Shown: positions 23,353-33,067 of the stretch, piece by piece | How positions within the stretch are numbered: position 1 is the stretch's first letter | How the letters are laid out: every line of letters begins with the position of its first letter | Assembly (NCBI RefSeq): GCF_900090105.1 | Contig: NZ_FMDM01000008.1 | Coordinates: 242,146-306,145 of the forward strand | DNA length: 64,000 nt | Source of the DNA: Micromonospora humi | GTDB taxonomy: Bacteria; Actinomycetota; Actinomycetes; Mycobacteriales; Micromonosporaceae | Reading direction: 5' to 3' | Notes under the pieces: model-generated | Told to the model about the DNA's origin: nothing | Seen by the model: only the letters and a program-made list of their open reading frames with translations | Databases searched by the model: none | Program-made: the position numbers and the translations under genes

Positions 23353-26300
23353 CGCGGGAGTGGACCTTCCCGGCCTCGTACGCCCAGGAGCGGGTGTGGA
23401 TGGCCAACCAGCTCGACGCCGGCTCGCCGGTGTTCAACGTCTCCGTCCCGTGGGCCTTCCCGGCCGGCGTGGACGCCGGGACGGCGAGCGACGTGGTCAA
23501 CCGGATCGTGGCCCGGCACGAGGCGCTCCGGACCCACCTGCGCGTCGACGACGGCGCGCTGGTGCAGGTGGTGCGCGCCCACGAGCCGACCCCGCTGCCC
23601 ACCGTGGACCTGAGCCACCTGCCCGCCGGCGAGCGGCTGGCCGAGTTCGAGCGGCTGCGCGGCGAGCTGGCCCGCACCCCGATCTCGCTGGACGCGGCGC
23701 CGCTGTGGCGGGCCCGGCTGATCCGCCTCGAGGACGCCTGGGCGCTGGCGTTCGTGGCGCACCACGCCGTCTTCGACAGCCACTCCGCGGTGCTGTTCCA
23801 CGCCGAACTCGCCGCGATCTGCGAGGCCGCGCGCACCGGCGCCGAGCCCGCCGTGCCCGAGCTGCCGATCCAGTACGCCGACTTCGCGGTCTGGCAGCGC
23901 GAGCAGCTCACCGGCGACGAGCTGACGCGGCAGCTCGCGTTCTGGACCGGTCACCTGGCCGGCGCGCCGGCGGTCACCGGCCTGCCGCTGGACCGGCCCC
24001 GCCCGGCCCAGCTCGGCTTCGCCGGCGACGAGGTGCGCTTCACGCTGCCCGACGGGCTGCTCGACCGGGTCGGCGCGCTGGCGGTCGGCGCGCAGGCCAC
24101 CCCGTACATGGTGCTGCTGGCCGGTTTCGCGGCGCTGCTGTCGCGGATCTCCGGCGACACCGACGTGGTGGTCGGCGTCTCCACCGCCGGCCGCGACAAC
24201 CCCGAGCTGGCCCCGCTGATCGGCATGTTCGTCAACCCGGTGGCGCTGCGCTGCGACGTCTCCGGCGACCCGACCTTCGCCGAACTGCTCGGCCGGGTGC
24301 GCAACGGCCTGATCGACGCGATGGAGCACGGGCAGACCCCGTTCCAGAAGATCGTCGAGGCGGTCGACCCGCAGCGCGACCCGTCGGTGCAGCCGGTCTT
24401 CCAGACCGCGCTGAACTGGATCCCGGACTCCGGCCTCGACCCGGTGGAGCTGGGCACCACCAAGGACGACCTGGCGTTCGACATCACCACCGGGGAGTCC
24501 CGGCTGGTCTACCGGAGCGCGTTGTTCGACCGGGGGAGCGCGGCGGCGGTGGTACGGCGCTACGTGCGGCTGCTCGCCGCCGCGGTGGCCGAGCCGGAGC
24601 GTACGGTCGGCGCGTTGCCGCTGCTCACCGACGACGAGCGGGACCTGGTCCTGGGCGGCGACACCGCACGCGACGTGCCGGTGACCACGGTGGTCGACGA
24701 GGTGCAGCGGCAGGCCGCCGCCACCCCGGAGACCGCGGCGCTGGTCTGCGACGGTGTCACGCTCAGCTACGCCGAGCTGAACACCGCGGCCAACCGGCTG
24801 GCCCGGTTGCTGGTGGCCCGTGGCGCCGGCCCGGAGACCCGGGTCGCGCTGCTGCTGCCCCGTTCCTGCGAGCTGGTGGTGGCGATGCTCGCGGTGCTGA
24901 AGTCCGGCGCCGCGTACGTGCCGGTGGACCCCGCCTACCCGGCCGGTCGGATCGCCTACCTGCTGTCGGACGCCACCCCGGCGCTGGTGGTGGCCACGCC
25001 CGACACCGCCGCGTCCGCCGCCGGCGACACGCTGGTGCTCGACGGTGAGGTCGGCGCGGACCAGCCCGGCGACGACCTGACCGACGCCGACCGGTCCGCC
25101 CCGCTGCGCCCCGGGCATCCGGCGTACGTGCTGCACACCTCCGGGTCCACCGGCCGCCCGAAGGGCGTGGTGGTCGAGCACCGGGCGGTGACCGCCTACC
25201 TGGCCTGGGCCCGGGCGACCTACCCGGGGCTGGCCGGCGTCGCGCTGCTGCACTCGCCGGTCTCGTTCGACCTCACCGTCACCGGCCTGCTCGGCACGCT
25301 CACCGCCGGCGGCACGGTGCGGCTGGCCGCGATCGACTCGCCGGCCGCCCGGGCCGGTGGCCGGCCGTCCTTCCTCAAGGTCACCCCGAGCCACCTGCCG
25401 CTGCTCGACGGCGAGCTGTCGCCCACCACCGACCTGGTGATCGGCGGCGAGGCGCTGAGCGGGGAGCAGCTCGCCGGCTGGCGGGCCGCGCACCCCGAGG
25501 TCGCGGTGGTCAACGAGTACGGCCCGACCGAGGCGACGGTCGGCTGCGTGGCGGCCCGGATCGCCCCCGGCGCGCCGGTCGCCCCCGGCCCGGTGCCGAT
25601 CGGCACGCCCACCTGGAACACCGGTGCGTTGCTGCTCGACGGCGCGTTCCAGCCGGTGCCGCCGGGCGTGGTCGGCGAGCTGTACGTCACCGGCGCCCAA
25701 CTCGCCCGCGGCTACCACGACCGCCCCGGCCTGACCGCCGAGCGGTTCCTGCCCTGCCCGTACGGCCCGCCCGGCGCGCGGATGTACGCCACCGGCGACC
25801 TGGCCCGCCGGCGCCCCGACGGGACGCTGGACTACCTGGGCCGCCGCGACGACCAGGTCAAGGTGCGCGGCATGCGGATCGAGCTGGGCGAGGTGGAGGC
25901 CGCGCTGCTGGCCCACCCGGACGTACGGGCCGCCGCCGCGGCGGTCCGCGTCGACGGCGGTGGCGAGCCGACGCTCGTCGGCTACCTGGTCGGCCCGGCC
26001 CACGAGGACTCGGTCCGCGCCGAGCTGGCCCGCGAGCTGCCGGCGCACCTGGTGCCGGCCGCCCTGGTCCGGCTGGACGCGCTGCCGTTGACCCCGAACG
26101 GCAAGCTGGACCGGGCCGCGCTGCCCGCCCCGGCGGCCACCGAGCCCGCCGAGGACAGCTACGTCGCCCCGCGCACCGAGGCCGAGGGCCTGGTCGCCGA
26201 GGTGTACGCCGACATCCTCCAGGTGGAGAAGGTCGGCGCGCTCGACGACTTCTTCACCCTCGGCGGCAACTCGCTGCGCGGCATGCGGGCGATGGCCCGG

Positions 26301-26465
26301 ATCCGCGCCGAGGTGGACGTCGACCTGCCCATGCGGGCGCTGTTCGCCAGCCCCGTGGTGGCGGACCTGGCCGCCCAGATCGAACAGCGGATCGCCGCCG
26401 AACTCGACGGGCTCTCCGACACCGAGGTCGCCGCGCTGCTCGCGGCGGAAGAGGGAACCAACTGA
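23349..26465 (+). CDS. NRPS module C-A-T, predicted Asn-activating
   Basis: 1038 residues from ATG 23349. The condensation domain (about 1-430) carries HHAVFDS (His138, His139, Asp143, then Ser instead of the usual Gly). The adenylation domain (about 450-940) has LHTSGSTGRPKG and YATGDL. Its pocket reads D-L-T-K-V-G-E-V-G plus the invariant Lys, one change from the classical Asn code DLTKLGEVGK. The thiolation domain has GGNS (Ser975). Together with the upstream hydroxylase this suggests incorporation of Asn or beta-OH-Asn. The code was read by eye, not by structural alignment. The TGA overlaps the next ATG (TGATG). Confidence 0.93.
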   Translation: MTREWTFPASYAQERVWMANQLDAGSPVFNVSVPWAFPAGVDAGTASDVVNRIVARHEALRTHLRVDDGALVQVVRAHEPTPLPTVDLSHLPAGERLAEFERLRGELARTPISLDAAPLWRARLIRLEDAWALAFVAHHAVFDSHSAVLFHAELAAICEAARTGAEPAVPELPIQYADFAVWQREQLTGDELTRQLAFWTGHLAGAPAVTGLPLDRPRPAQLGFAGDEVRFTLPDGLLDRVGALAVGAQATPYMVLLAGFAALLSRISGDTDVVVGVSTAGRDNPELAPLIGMFVNPVALRCDVSGDPTFAELLGRVRNGLIDAMEHGQTPFQKIVEAVDPQRDPSVQPVFQTALNWIPDSGLDPVELGTTKDDLAFDITTGESRLVYRSALFDRGSAAAVVRRYVRLLAAAVAEPERTVGALPLLTDDERDLVLGGDTARDVPVTTVVDEVQRQAAATPETAALVCDGVTLSYAELNTAANRLARLLVARGAGPETRVALLLPRSCELVVAMLAVLKSGAAYVPVDPAYPAGRIAYLLSDATPALVVATPDTAASAAGDTLVLDGEVGADQPGDDLTDADRSAPLRPGHPAYVLHTSGSTGRPKGVVVEHRAVTAYLAWARATYPGLAGVALLHSPVSFDLTVTGLLGTLTAGGTVRLAAIDSPAARAGGRPSFLKVTPSHLPLLDGELSPTTDLVIGGEALSGEQLAGWRAAHPEVAVVNEYGPTEATVGCVAARIAPGAPVAPGPVPIGTPTWNTGALLLDGAFQPVPPGVVGELYVTGAQLARGYHDRPGLTAERFLPCPYGPPGARMYATGDLARRRPDGTLDYLGRRDDQVKVRGMRIELGEVEAALLAHPDVRAAAAAVRVDGGGEPTLVGYLVGPAHEDSVRAELARELPAHLVPAALVRLDALPLTPNGKLDRAALPAPAATEPAEDSYVAPRTEAEGLVAEVYADILQVEKVGALDDFFTLGGNSLRGMRAMARIRAEVDVDLPMRALFASPVVADLAAQIEQRIAAELDGLSDTEVAALLAAEEGTN

Positions 26466-29400
26466 TGACCGACCTGAAGGATCCGGCCCGCGAGGCGGCC
26501 CGGCAGGCGCTGATCGCCAAGCGACTGCGCGCCCGCCAGGCCGCCCCCGCGGCCCGGATCACCCCCCGGCCCGACGGCGCGCCGGTGCCGCTTTCCTACG
26601 CCCAGGAGCGGGTCTGGTTCATGGACCAGCTCGCCCCGGGCGAGGCCGCGTACCATATCGCGGTGCCGCTGCGGGTGCGCGGACCGCTCGACGTCGAGAC
26701 GCTGCGCGCGGCCCTGGCCGCGCTCGGCGCCCGGCACGAGTCGCAGCGCACCCGCTTCCCGGCGGACGCCGACGGCCGCCCCACAGTGGTGGTCGCCGAG
26801 ACGCCCGACATCCCGCTGACCGTGGTGGAGGCGGCCGACGAGGCTGCCGCGCAGGCCCTGGTCGACGCGGCGGCGGCCGAGCCGTTCGACCTGGCACACG
26901 GGCCGCTGCTGCGGGCGCTGCTGATCCGCCTGTCCGACTCGGACCACGTGCTCTTCCTCGGTCAGCACCACATCGTCGGCGACGGCTGGTCGGTGGACGT
27001 GCTGCTGCGCGACCTGATCACGCTCTACCGGGGCGGCGAGCCGCCCGCCCTGCCGATCCAGTACGGCGACTTCGCCGCCTGGGAGGCGCGGGAGCTGGAC
27101 GGCCCGCAGGCCCGCGCGCACGTGGACTACTGGAAGCAGCGCCTCGCCGGCGTCACGCCGCTGGAGCTGCCGCTGGACCGGTCCCGCCCGGCCACCCAGA
27201 CCTACCGGGGCGACTTCGTCGAGTTCCAGCTCGACCCGGCGGCCACCGAGGCGCTCAACGCGCTCACCCGCGACAGCGGCGGCACGTTGTTCATGACGCT
27301 GCTGTCGGCGTACCAGGTGCTGCTGGCGCGGCACGCCGGGCAGGACGACTTCGCGGTCGGCGCGTCGGTGGCCGGCCGGTCCGCGCCGGAGCTGGAGAAC
27401 GTCGTCGGCATGTTCATCAACATGCTGCCGCTGCGCGCCGAGCTGGCCGGCGACCCGACCTTCACCGAGTTGCTGGCCCGCACCCGCCGCAGCGTGCTCG
27501 ACGGCTTCGAGCACGCCGAGGTGCCGTTCGCCAAGGTGGTGCACGAGCTGGGGCTGGCCCGCGACGTCAGCCGCTCCCCGGTCTTCCAGACCATGTTCGT
27601 GCTGCAGAACTACGAGATGGGCCGCTTCCGCGGCGTGTCCCGCAGCGACGAGGTCACCTTCGAGTGGACCCCGATGGAGCTTCAGGCGACCCGGTTCGAC
27701 TTCGAGCTGCACGCGGTGGAGACCGTCGACGGGCTCTGGGGCAAGCTGGTCTTCAACACCGACCTGTTCGACCGGGCCACCGTCGAGCGGATGGCCCGGC
27801 GCTGGACCGCCCTGCTGGACGCGGTCGTCGCCGCGCCGGACACGCCGGTGTCCCGGCTGCCGCTGCTGGCCGACACCGAGCGGGAGCTGCTGGCCGGCTG
27901 GAACGACACGGCGGCGGACTTCCCCCGCCACGAGACGCTGCACGGCCCGATCGAGCAGCGGGCCGCCGCCACCCCGGACGCGGTCGCCGTCACCATCGAC
28001 GGGCACAGCCGCACGTACGCGCAGCTCAACGCGGACGCCAACCGGGTCGCGCACCGGCTGCGCGCGGCCGGTGTCGGCCCGGAGACGCTGGTCGGGGTGT
28101 GCGCGGAGCGCTCGGTGGAGCTGGTCGCCGGCCTGCTCGGCGTGCTCAAGGCCGGCGGCGCCTACCTGCCGCTGGACCCGGAGTACCCGGCGGACCGGCT
28201 CGCCTTCATGGTCACCGACGCGGACGCGCCGGTGGTGCTGGTCCAGTCGCACCTGCGCGACGTGCTGCCGGCCACCTCGGCGACCGTGCTCGACCTCGAC
28301 GACGCGACGGTCTGGGCGGACCAGCCGGCCACCGACCCGGCGCCGTCGGCCGGCCCGGAGCACCTGGCGTACGTCATCTACACGTCCGGCTCGACCGGCC
28401 GGCCGAAGGGGGTGCCGAACACCCACCGGGGCATCGTCAACCGGCTCGACTGGATGCAGAAGACCTACCGGCTCGGCGCCGACGACGCGGTGCTGCAGAA
28501 GACGCCGGCCAGCTTCGACGTCTCGGTCTGGGAGTTCTTCTGGCCGCTGCGCACCGGCGCCCGCCTGGTGCTGGCGAAGCCGGGCGGCCACAAGGACGCC
28601 GGTTACCTGCGTGACCTGCTGGTGTCCGAGCGGATCACCACCACCCACTTCGTGCCGTCGATGCTGACCGTCTTCCTCGCCGAGGAGGGCGTGGAGGCGG
28701 CCACCGCGCTGCGCCGGGTGATCTGCTCCGGTGAGGAGCTGCCGCTGACCGCGGCGGTCGACTTCACCGCCCGGCTGCCCTGGTGCGGCCTGCACAACCT
28801 CTACGGCCCCACCGAGGCGGCCATCGACGTCAGCTCCTGGGCGTGCGAGCCGGCGCGGCTGGCCGAGGTGAGCGCGGTGCCGATCGGCGCGCCGATCGCC
28901 AACCTGCGGCTGCACGTGCTCGACCCGTCCGGGGCGGTGTGCCCGGTCGGGGTCGCCGGTGAGCTGCACATCGGCGGCGTCGGGCTGGCCCGCGGCTACC
29001 ACCGCCGGCCGGCGCTGACCGCCGAGAAGTTCGTGCCCGACCCGTTCTCGGCCGAGCCGGGCGCCCGCCTCTACCGCACCGGTGACCTGGCCCGCTGGGT
29101 GGTCGGGCCGGACGGCGCGGGGGTGATCGAGTTCCTCGGCCGGATCGACCACCAGGTGAAGCTGCGTGGCCTGCGGATCGAGCTGGGCGAGATCGAGAGC
29201 GCGTTGCGCGAGCAGCCGGGCGTCACCGAGGCCACGGTGATCGTCCGCGAGGACAGCCCCGGCGACAAGCGGCTCACCGCCTACCTGGTCGGGCCGGCCG
29301 AGCACGCCACGTTGAAGGCGGCGCTGAAGGACACGCTGCCGGAGTACATGGTGCCGGCCGCGTTCGTCACGCTCGACGTGTTGCCGCTGACCCCCAACGG

Positions 29401-31951
29401 CAAGCTCGACCGCAAGGCGCTGCCCGCCCCGGTGGTGACCCGCGAGGCGTCGGTGGCGCTGGTCGAGCCGCGCGACGACACCGAGCGGGCCCTGGCGGCG
29501 ATCTGGTCCGAGGTGCTCGGCGTGGAGACGCTCGGCATCGACGACGACTTCTTCGACCTGGGCGGGCACTCGATGCTCGCCACCCAGGTGGTCGCGAAGA
29601 TCCGCAAGGCGGAGCTGGGCGGCCGGGCGGTCGGCGTGATGGACCTGTTCCAGCAGCGCACCATTCGCGAGCTGGCCGCGTTCGTCTCCGGTGACGCCGC
29701 GCAGGAGGGGCCGCGCCGGCTGCTCTACGAGCTGACCAAGCCGATCCCGGCCGGCAAGCGGGTGCTGACCTACGTCTGTGTTCCGTACGGCGGCGGCAGC
29801 GCCATCGTCTACCAGCCGCTCGCCGACGCGCTGCCGGCCGGGTACGGGCTGTGGTCGCTCGCGATCCCCGGCCACGACGTGGGCCTGAGCGAGGACGCGG
29901 TGCCGTTCGACGAGCTGACCACCCGGGTCGCCGACGAGATCGTGGAACGGGTGGAGGGGCCGATCGCGCTCTACGGCCACTGCGGCGTGGGCAGCGCGAT
30001 CGTCGCCGAGGTGGCCCGCAAGGTCGAGGCGGCCGGCCGGGACCTCGCCGCCGTCTACATCGGCGCGATGTTCCCGTTCGCCCGCCCGAAGGGCCCGTTC
30101 GCCGCCGCCCGCAACCGGCTGGAGCAGCTGCGCAGCAACAAGCACTACGCGAGCTGGCTCAAGTCGATGGGCGTGGACACCGACGAGCTGGACCCGGAGC
30201 AGGCGGACCGGATCATCAGCAACATGCGGGCCGACTCCCGCGCCTCGGAGGAGTACTTCACCGGCCTGCTCGACCGGCAGGCGACGAAGCTGCGCGCGCC
30301 GATCGTCTCGGTGGTCGGCTCCGAGGACCCGGTCACCGACTACTACCGCGAGCGGTACGCCGAGTGGCAGTTCCTCAGCGACACGCTCGGCCTGGTGGTG
30401 CTCGACCAGGCGGGGCACTTCTTCCTGAAGTACCGCGCCGAGGAGCTGGCCGAGATCGTCACCCGGGTGCACCCGGCGGTGGTGGCCGGCGACGTCGGCG
30501 GGTTGGACCCGGAGGCCCGGGGCGAGGACGCCGGCTGGGCGGTGCACGACACGCTGCGGGTCGGCGAGGACCGCAAGCCGGACACCACGGTCAAGCCGAG
30601 CATGGGCCGGTTCCTGGCGGTCACCGTCGGGCAGCTCGTCTCCAGCACCGGATCGGCGTTGACCGCGTTCGCGTTGCCGATCTGGCTGTTCAACCGCACC
30701 GGCTCGGTGGCCGACCTGGGCCTGCTGTGGGCGTTGGCGCTGATCTGCGGCGTGCTCATGCTGCCGGTGGCCGGCGCGCTGGTCGACCGGGTCAGCCGAC
30801 GCCGGATCATGATGCTGGCCAGCAGCGTCGCCGGCTCGATCCAGTTGGTGCTGGCTCTCCTGCTGTGGACCGACAACCTGGTGCTCTGGCACATCTACCT
30901 GCTGGTGGCGTTCAGTTCGGTGGCCGGGTCGTTCCAGCGGATCGCGTTCCAGTCGGCGGTGCCGCAACTGGTGCCGAAGCGCTACCTCGGGCACGCCATG
31001 GGCATCACCCAGCTCTCCACCGGCGTGGCCACGTTGCTGATGCCGGCGTTCGCCGCCGGGCTGCTCGCCGCGATCGAGTTGAAGGGGATCCTGGTCGTCG
31101 ACGTGGCCAGCTACGTCGTCGCGGTGCTCACCCTGGCCGTGGTCCGCTTCCCGGACCTGCTCGGCTGGCGGCCCCGGGAGCGGATGCTGGTGGCCATCGC
31201 GAACGGCCTGCGCTACTCCTGGCGGCACCGCGGCTTCCGGCTGATGCTCGGCTACTTCGCGCTGGGCAACATCTTCCTGGCGCCGGCGCTGGTGCTCACC
31301 ACCCCGCTGGTGCTGTCGTTCGGCAGTCCGACCCAGGTGGCCCAGGTGGCGCTGGCCGAGGCGGTGGGCGCGGTGCTCGGCGGCGTGCTGATGTCGCTGT
31401 GGGGCGGGCCACGCAAGCGGCGGATGATCGGCGTGCTGATCGGCAACCTGGGCACCGCGATCGGCTGCGTGCTGATCGGCCTGGACGCGTCGATCGTGAC
31501 GATCTGCGTCGGCTTCTGCTGGCTGGCCATGGCGATGACCACCGCGCAGTCGATCTACGCGACGATCGTCCAGGTGAAGGTGCCGCAGCGCTTCCACGGC
31601 CGGGTGTTCAGCCTGAACCAGACCATCGCCTGGTCCACGCTGCCGATCGGCTTCGCGGTGCTCGCGCCGGCGGCCACCGCCGTGTTCGAGCCGATGCTCG
31701 CCCCGGGCGGGTCGCTCGCCGGCTCGGTGGGCGCGGTGATCGGCACCGGTCCGGGCCGCGGCATCGGCTTCGCGTACGTCTGCTTCGGGGTGATCCTGAT
31801 CCTGATCACCCTGGGCGGCTTCGCGATCCGGCTGCTACGCCGCTTCGACCTGGAGGTCGAGGACTCCCTGCCGGACGACCTGATCGGCGCCCAGGAGCGC
31901 GAGAAGCGCCTCGCCGCCAGGGCGGAGACCCGCGAGGCCGTCCCGGTCTGA
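26465..31951 (+). CDS. Terminal NRPS module C-A-T-TE fused to an MFS exporter, predicted Ser-activating
   Basis: 1828 residues. The condensation domain has HHIVGDG (His168, His169, Asp173). The adenylation domain (about 485-985) has the pocket D-V-W-H-I-S-L-I-D, which is the Ser code family. The thiolation Ser is 1036. The thioesterase (about 1085-1350) shows YGHCGVG, so the nucleophile position is Cys1173 instead of Ser, with His1318 in DQAGHFF. From about 1380 the chain continues, without a stop or a new ribosome site, into a major-facilitator transporter with 10-12 hydrophobic segments (GQLVSSTGSALTAFALPIW, then DRVSRRR). Product release and export are thus on one membrane-tethered polypeptide. 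It is the last gene of the operon. Confidence 0.93.
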   Translation: MTDLKDPAREAARQALIAKRLRARQAAPAARITPRPDGAPVPLSYAQERVWFMDQLAPGEAAYHIAVPLRVRGPLDVETLRAALAALGARHESQRTRFPADADGRPTVVVAETPDIPLTVVEAADEAAAQALVDAAAAEPFDLAHGPLLRALLIRLSDSDHVLFLGQHHIVGDGWSVDVLLRDLITLYRGGEPPALPIQYGDFAAWEARELDGPQARAHVDYWKQRLAGVTPLELPLDRSRPATQTYRGDFVEFQLDPAATEALNALTRDSGGTLFMTLLSAYQVLLARHAGQDDFAVGASVAGRSAPELENVVGMFINMLPLRAELAGDPTFTELLARTRRSVLDGFEHAEVPFAKVVHELGLARDVSRSPVFQTMFVLQNYEMGRFRGVSRSDEVTFEWTPMELQATRFDFELHAVETVDGLWGKLVFNTDLFDRATVERMARRWTALLDAVVAAPDTPVSRLPLLADTERELLAGWNDTAADFPRHETLHGPIEQRAAATPDAVAVTIDGHSRTYAQLNADANRVAHRLRAAGVGPETLVGVCAERSVELVAGLLGVLKAGGAYLPLDPEYPADRLAFMVTDADAPVVLVQSHLRDVLPATSATVLDLDDATVWADQPATDPAPSAGPEHLAYVIYTSGSTGRPKGVPNTHRGIVNRLDWMQKTYRLGADDAVLQKTPASFDVSVWEFFWPLRTGARLVLAKPGGHKDAGYLRDLLVSERITTTHFVPSMLTVFLAEEGVEAATALRRVICSGEELPLTAAVDFTARLPWCGLHNLYGPTEAAIDVSSWACEPARLAEVSAVPIGAPIANLRLHVLDPSGAVCPVGVAGELHIGGVGLARGYHRRPALTAEKFVPDPFSAEPGARLYRTGDLARWVVGPDGAGVIEFLGRIDHQVKLRGLRIELGEIESALREQPGVTEATVIVREDSPGDKRLTAYLVGPAEHATLKAALKDTLPEYMVPAAFVTLDVLPLTPNGKLDRKALPAPVVTREASVALVEPRDDTERALAAIWSEVLGVETLGIDDDFFDLGGHSMLATQVVAKIRKAELGGRAVGVMDLFQQRTIRELAAFVSGDAAQEGPRRLLYELTKPIPAGKRVLTYVCVPYGGGSAIVYQPLADALPAGYGLWSLAIPGHDVGLSEDAVPFDELTTRVADEIVERVEGPIALYGHCGVGSAIVAEVARKVEAAGRDLAAVYIGAMFPFARPKGPFAAARNRLEQLRSNKHYASWLKSMGVDTDELDPEQADRIISNMRADSRASEEYFTGLLDRQATKLRAPIVSVVGSEDPVTDYYRERYAEWQFLSDTLGLVVLDQAGHFFLKYRAEELAEIVTRVHPAVVAGDVGGLDPEARGEDAGWAVHDTLRVGEDRKPDTTVKPSMGRFLAVTVGQLVSSTGSALTAFALPIWLFNRTGSVADLGLLWALALICGVLMLPVAGALVDRVSRRRIMMLASSVAGSIQLVLALLLWTDNLVLWHIYLLVAFSSVAGSFQRIAFQSAVPQLVPKRYLGHAMGITQLSTGVATLLMPAFAAGLLAAIELKGILVVDVASYVVAVLTLAVVRFPDLLGWRPRERMLVAIANGLRYSWRHRGFRLMLGYFALGNIFLAPALVLTTPLVLSFGSPTQVAQVALAEAVGAVLGGVLMSLWGGPRKRRMIGVLIGNLGTAIGCVLIGLDASIVTICVGFCWLAMAMTTAQSIYATIVQVKVPQRFHGRVFSLNQTIAWSTLPIGFAVLAPAATAVFEPMLAPGGSLAGSVGAVIGTGPGRGIGFAYVCFGVILILITLGGFAIRLLRRFDLEVEDSLPDDLIGAQEREKRLAARAETREAVPV

Positions 31952-31971
31952 CCCCCCACCCGCACCGGGTC

Positions 31972-32025
31972 GATCAAGGAGTTCGCGTCGGTTCCCGCTC
32001 CGGGGCCGACGCGAACTCCTCGATC
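31972..32025. terminator. 20-bp stem hairpin between convergent genes
   Basis: Arms GATCAAGGAGTTCGCGTCGG (31972-31991) and 32006-32025 pair over 20 bp with one A/C mismatch and a 14-nt loop. The hairpin sits between the end of the NRPS-MFS gene and the convergent GNAT gene, so it can terminate both. There is no U-tract, as is common in actinomycetes. The sequence resembles intergenic palindromes repeated in Micromonospora genomes. Confidence 0.75.
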
Positions 32026-32059
32026 ACCGCGTGGTGCGGCGGACCGGTGCGGGGCGGGG

Positions 32060-32812
32060 TCAGTCGGCGGCGAGGTAGAGCCGTTCACCGGCGGGGCGGT
32101 ATCCGACCCGCCGGTACACCCGCCAGGAGTCCTCGCCGCCGGCCTCCAGCCAGGCCACCTCCGCGCCCGCGGCGAAGAGTCGCCGGGTCACCTCGGCGGT
32201 GATCGCTGCGGCCAGGCCGCGGCGGCGGTACGGCGCGCGGACGGCGATGCCGGCGACCTCGCTCACCCGTTCGGCGGGCGGGGCCGCCCCGCCGCCGCCC
32301 GCGCAGGCGCCGGATCCGGTGACCGCCGCGACGGCCACGGCGCCGTCCTCCTGCTGGCGCCGGAGCCGGGCCACGTCGGCCGGGGTGGCCTCCGGTTCCC
32401 CGCCGAACGCCTCGTTCTGCGCGCCGATCAGCGCGGCGCGCTGGTCGTCGGTGCGCGGCTCGATCAGGTCGAGGTCGGCGGGCGTGGGTGCGGTCCGCAG
32501 CGTGTCGGGCAGGCAGACCAGGTAGGTGTGCCGGGCCTCCACGACGAACCCGGCGTCGGTGAGCAGCGCCTCCAGGGCGGGGGCGGAACTGGCGACGTAC
32601 TCCAGGCGGGGTCGGCGACCGACGGCGCGGAACGCGGCGACCAGCGCGGCGACGTCGGCCGCGGTGACGGCCGAGCCGGCGCGCGGCGTGGCGTAGTTGA
32701 TGTGTGGGCTGGTGGTGGTCGGGTCGACCCCCACCACGAACGGCCCCACCTCGACGGGCGCGGGACGCGCCGAGAGGGTGGCGACGACGCATTGTTGGAC
32801 GCGAGCATCCAT
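32060..32812 (-). CDS. GNAT-family N-acetyltransferase
   Basis: 250 residues from ATG 32812; an in-frame TTG at 32818 is less likely. The acetyl-CoA-binding region is visible near the C-terminus (GIAVRAPYRRRGLAAAITAEVTRRLF), followed by the usual ending WLEAGGEDSWRVYRRVGYRPAGERLYL. The N-terminal half is a degenerate second GNAT-like lobe. The substrate is unknown. It converges with the NRPS operon and is probably not part of it. Confidence 0.8.
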   Translation of the reverse strand: MDARVQQCVVATLSARPAPVEVGPFVVGVDPTTTSPHINYATPRAGSAVTAADVAALVAAFRAVGRRPRLEYVASSAPALEALLTDAGFVVEARHTYLVCLPDTLRTAPTPADLDLIEPRTDDQRAALIGAQNEAFGGEPEATPADVARLRRQQEDGAVAVAAVTGSGACAGGGGAAPPAERVSEVAGIAVRAPYRRRGLAAAITAEVTRRLFAAGAEVAWLEAGGEDSWRVYRRVGYRPAGERLYLAAD

Positions 32813-33067
32813 GATCAACGTAGAACCTCGATGCAGGGAGGAGCGGACGGTGGACGAACGATGCGTCGGACCGCCGAACCGTGGCCGGACAGCACGACGG
32901 TCATCCGTCGCGCGGTCGACACTCAGGCGGCCGCTGGGCCTACCTGGATCACAGGCGTCATTCCCTCATGCGTGGTGCCACGCCGAACGCGTGGTCGGCG
33001 GCAAGACTGCCGCAGGCCACGCCGGCCTGTCAAGCAAAAGGTCGGTGCGAGCTGGCATGGTGGAGGC

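Noticed and set aside
16671..26048. A very long open frame on the minus strand, opposite the PKS and NRPS genes, and a similar one at 26159-31597.
   Set aside because: Their predicted proteins are Gly/Arg/Val-rich without domains. The plus-strand frames contain complete PKS/NRPS motifs. Such shadows are expected at this GC content.
30602..31951. An independent start for the MFS transporter at ATG 30602.
   Set aside because: There is no ribosome site upstream and the frame is continuous with the thioesterase, so a fusion is more likely.
32813..33067. A small gene in the gap between GNAT and DUF2277.
   Set aside because: The open frames there lack a convincing start, composition or motif; they are read-through of the DUF2277 frame.
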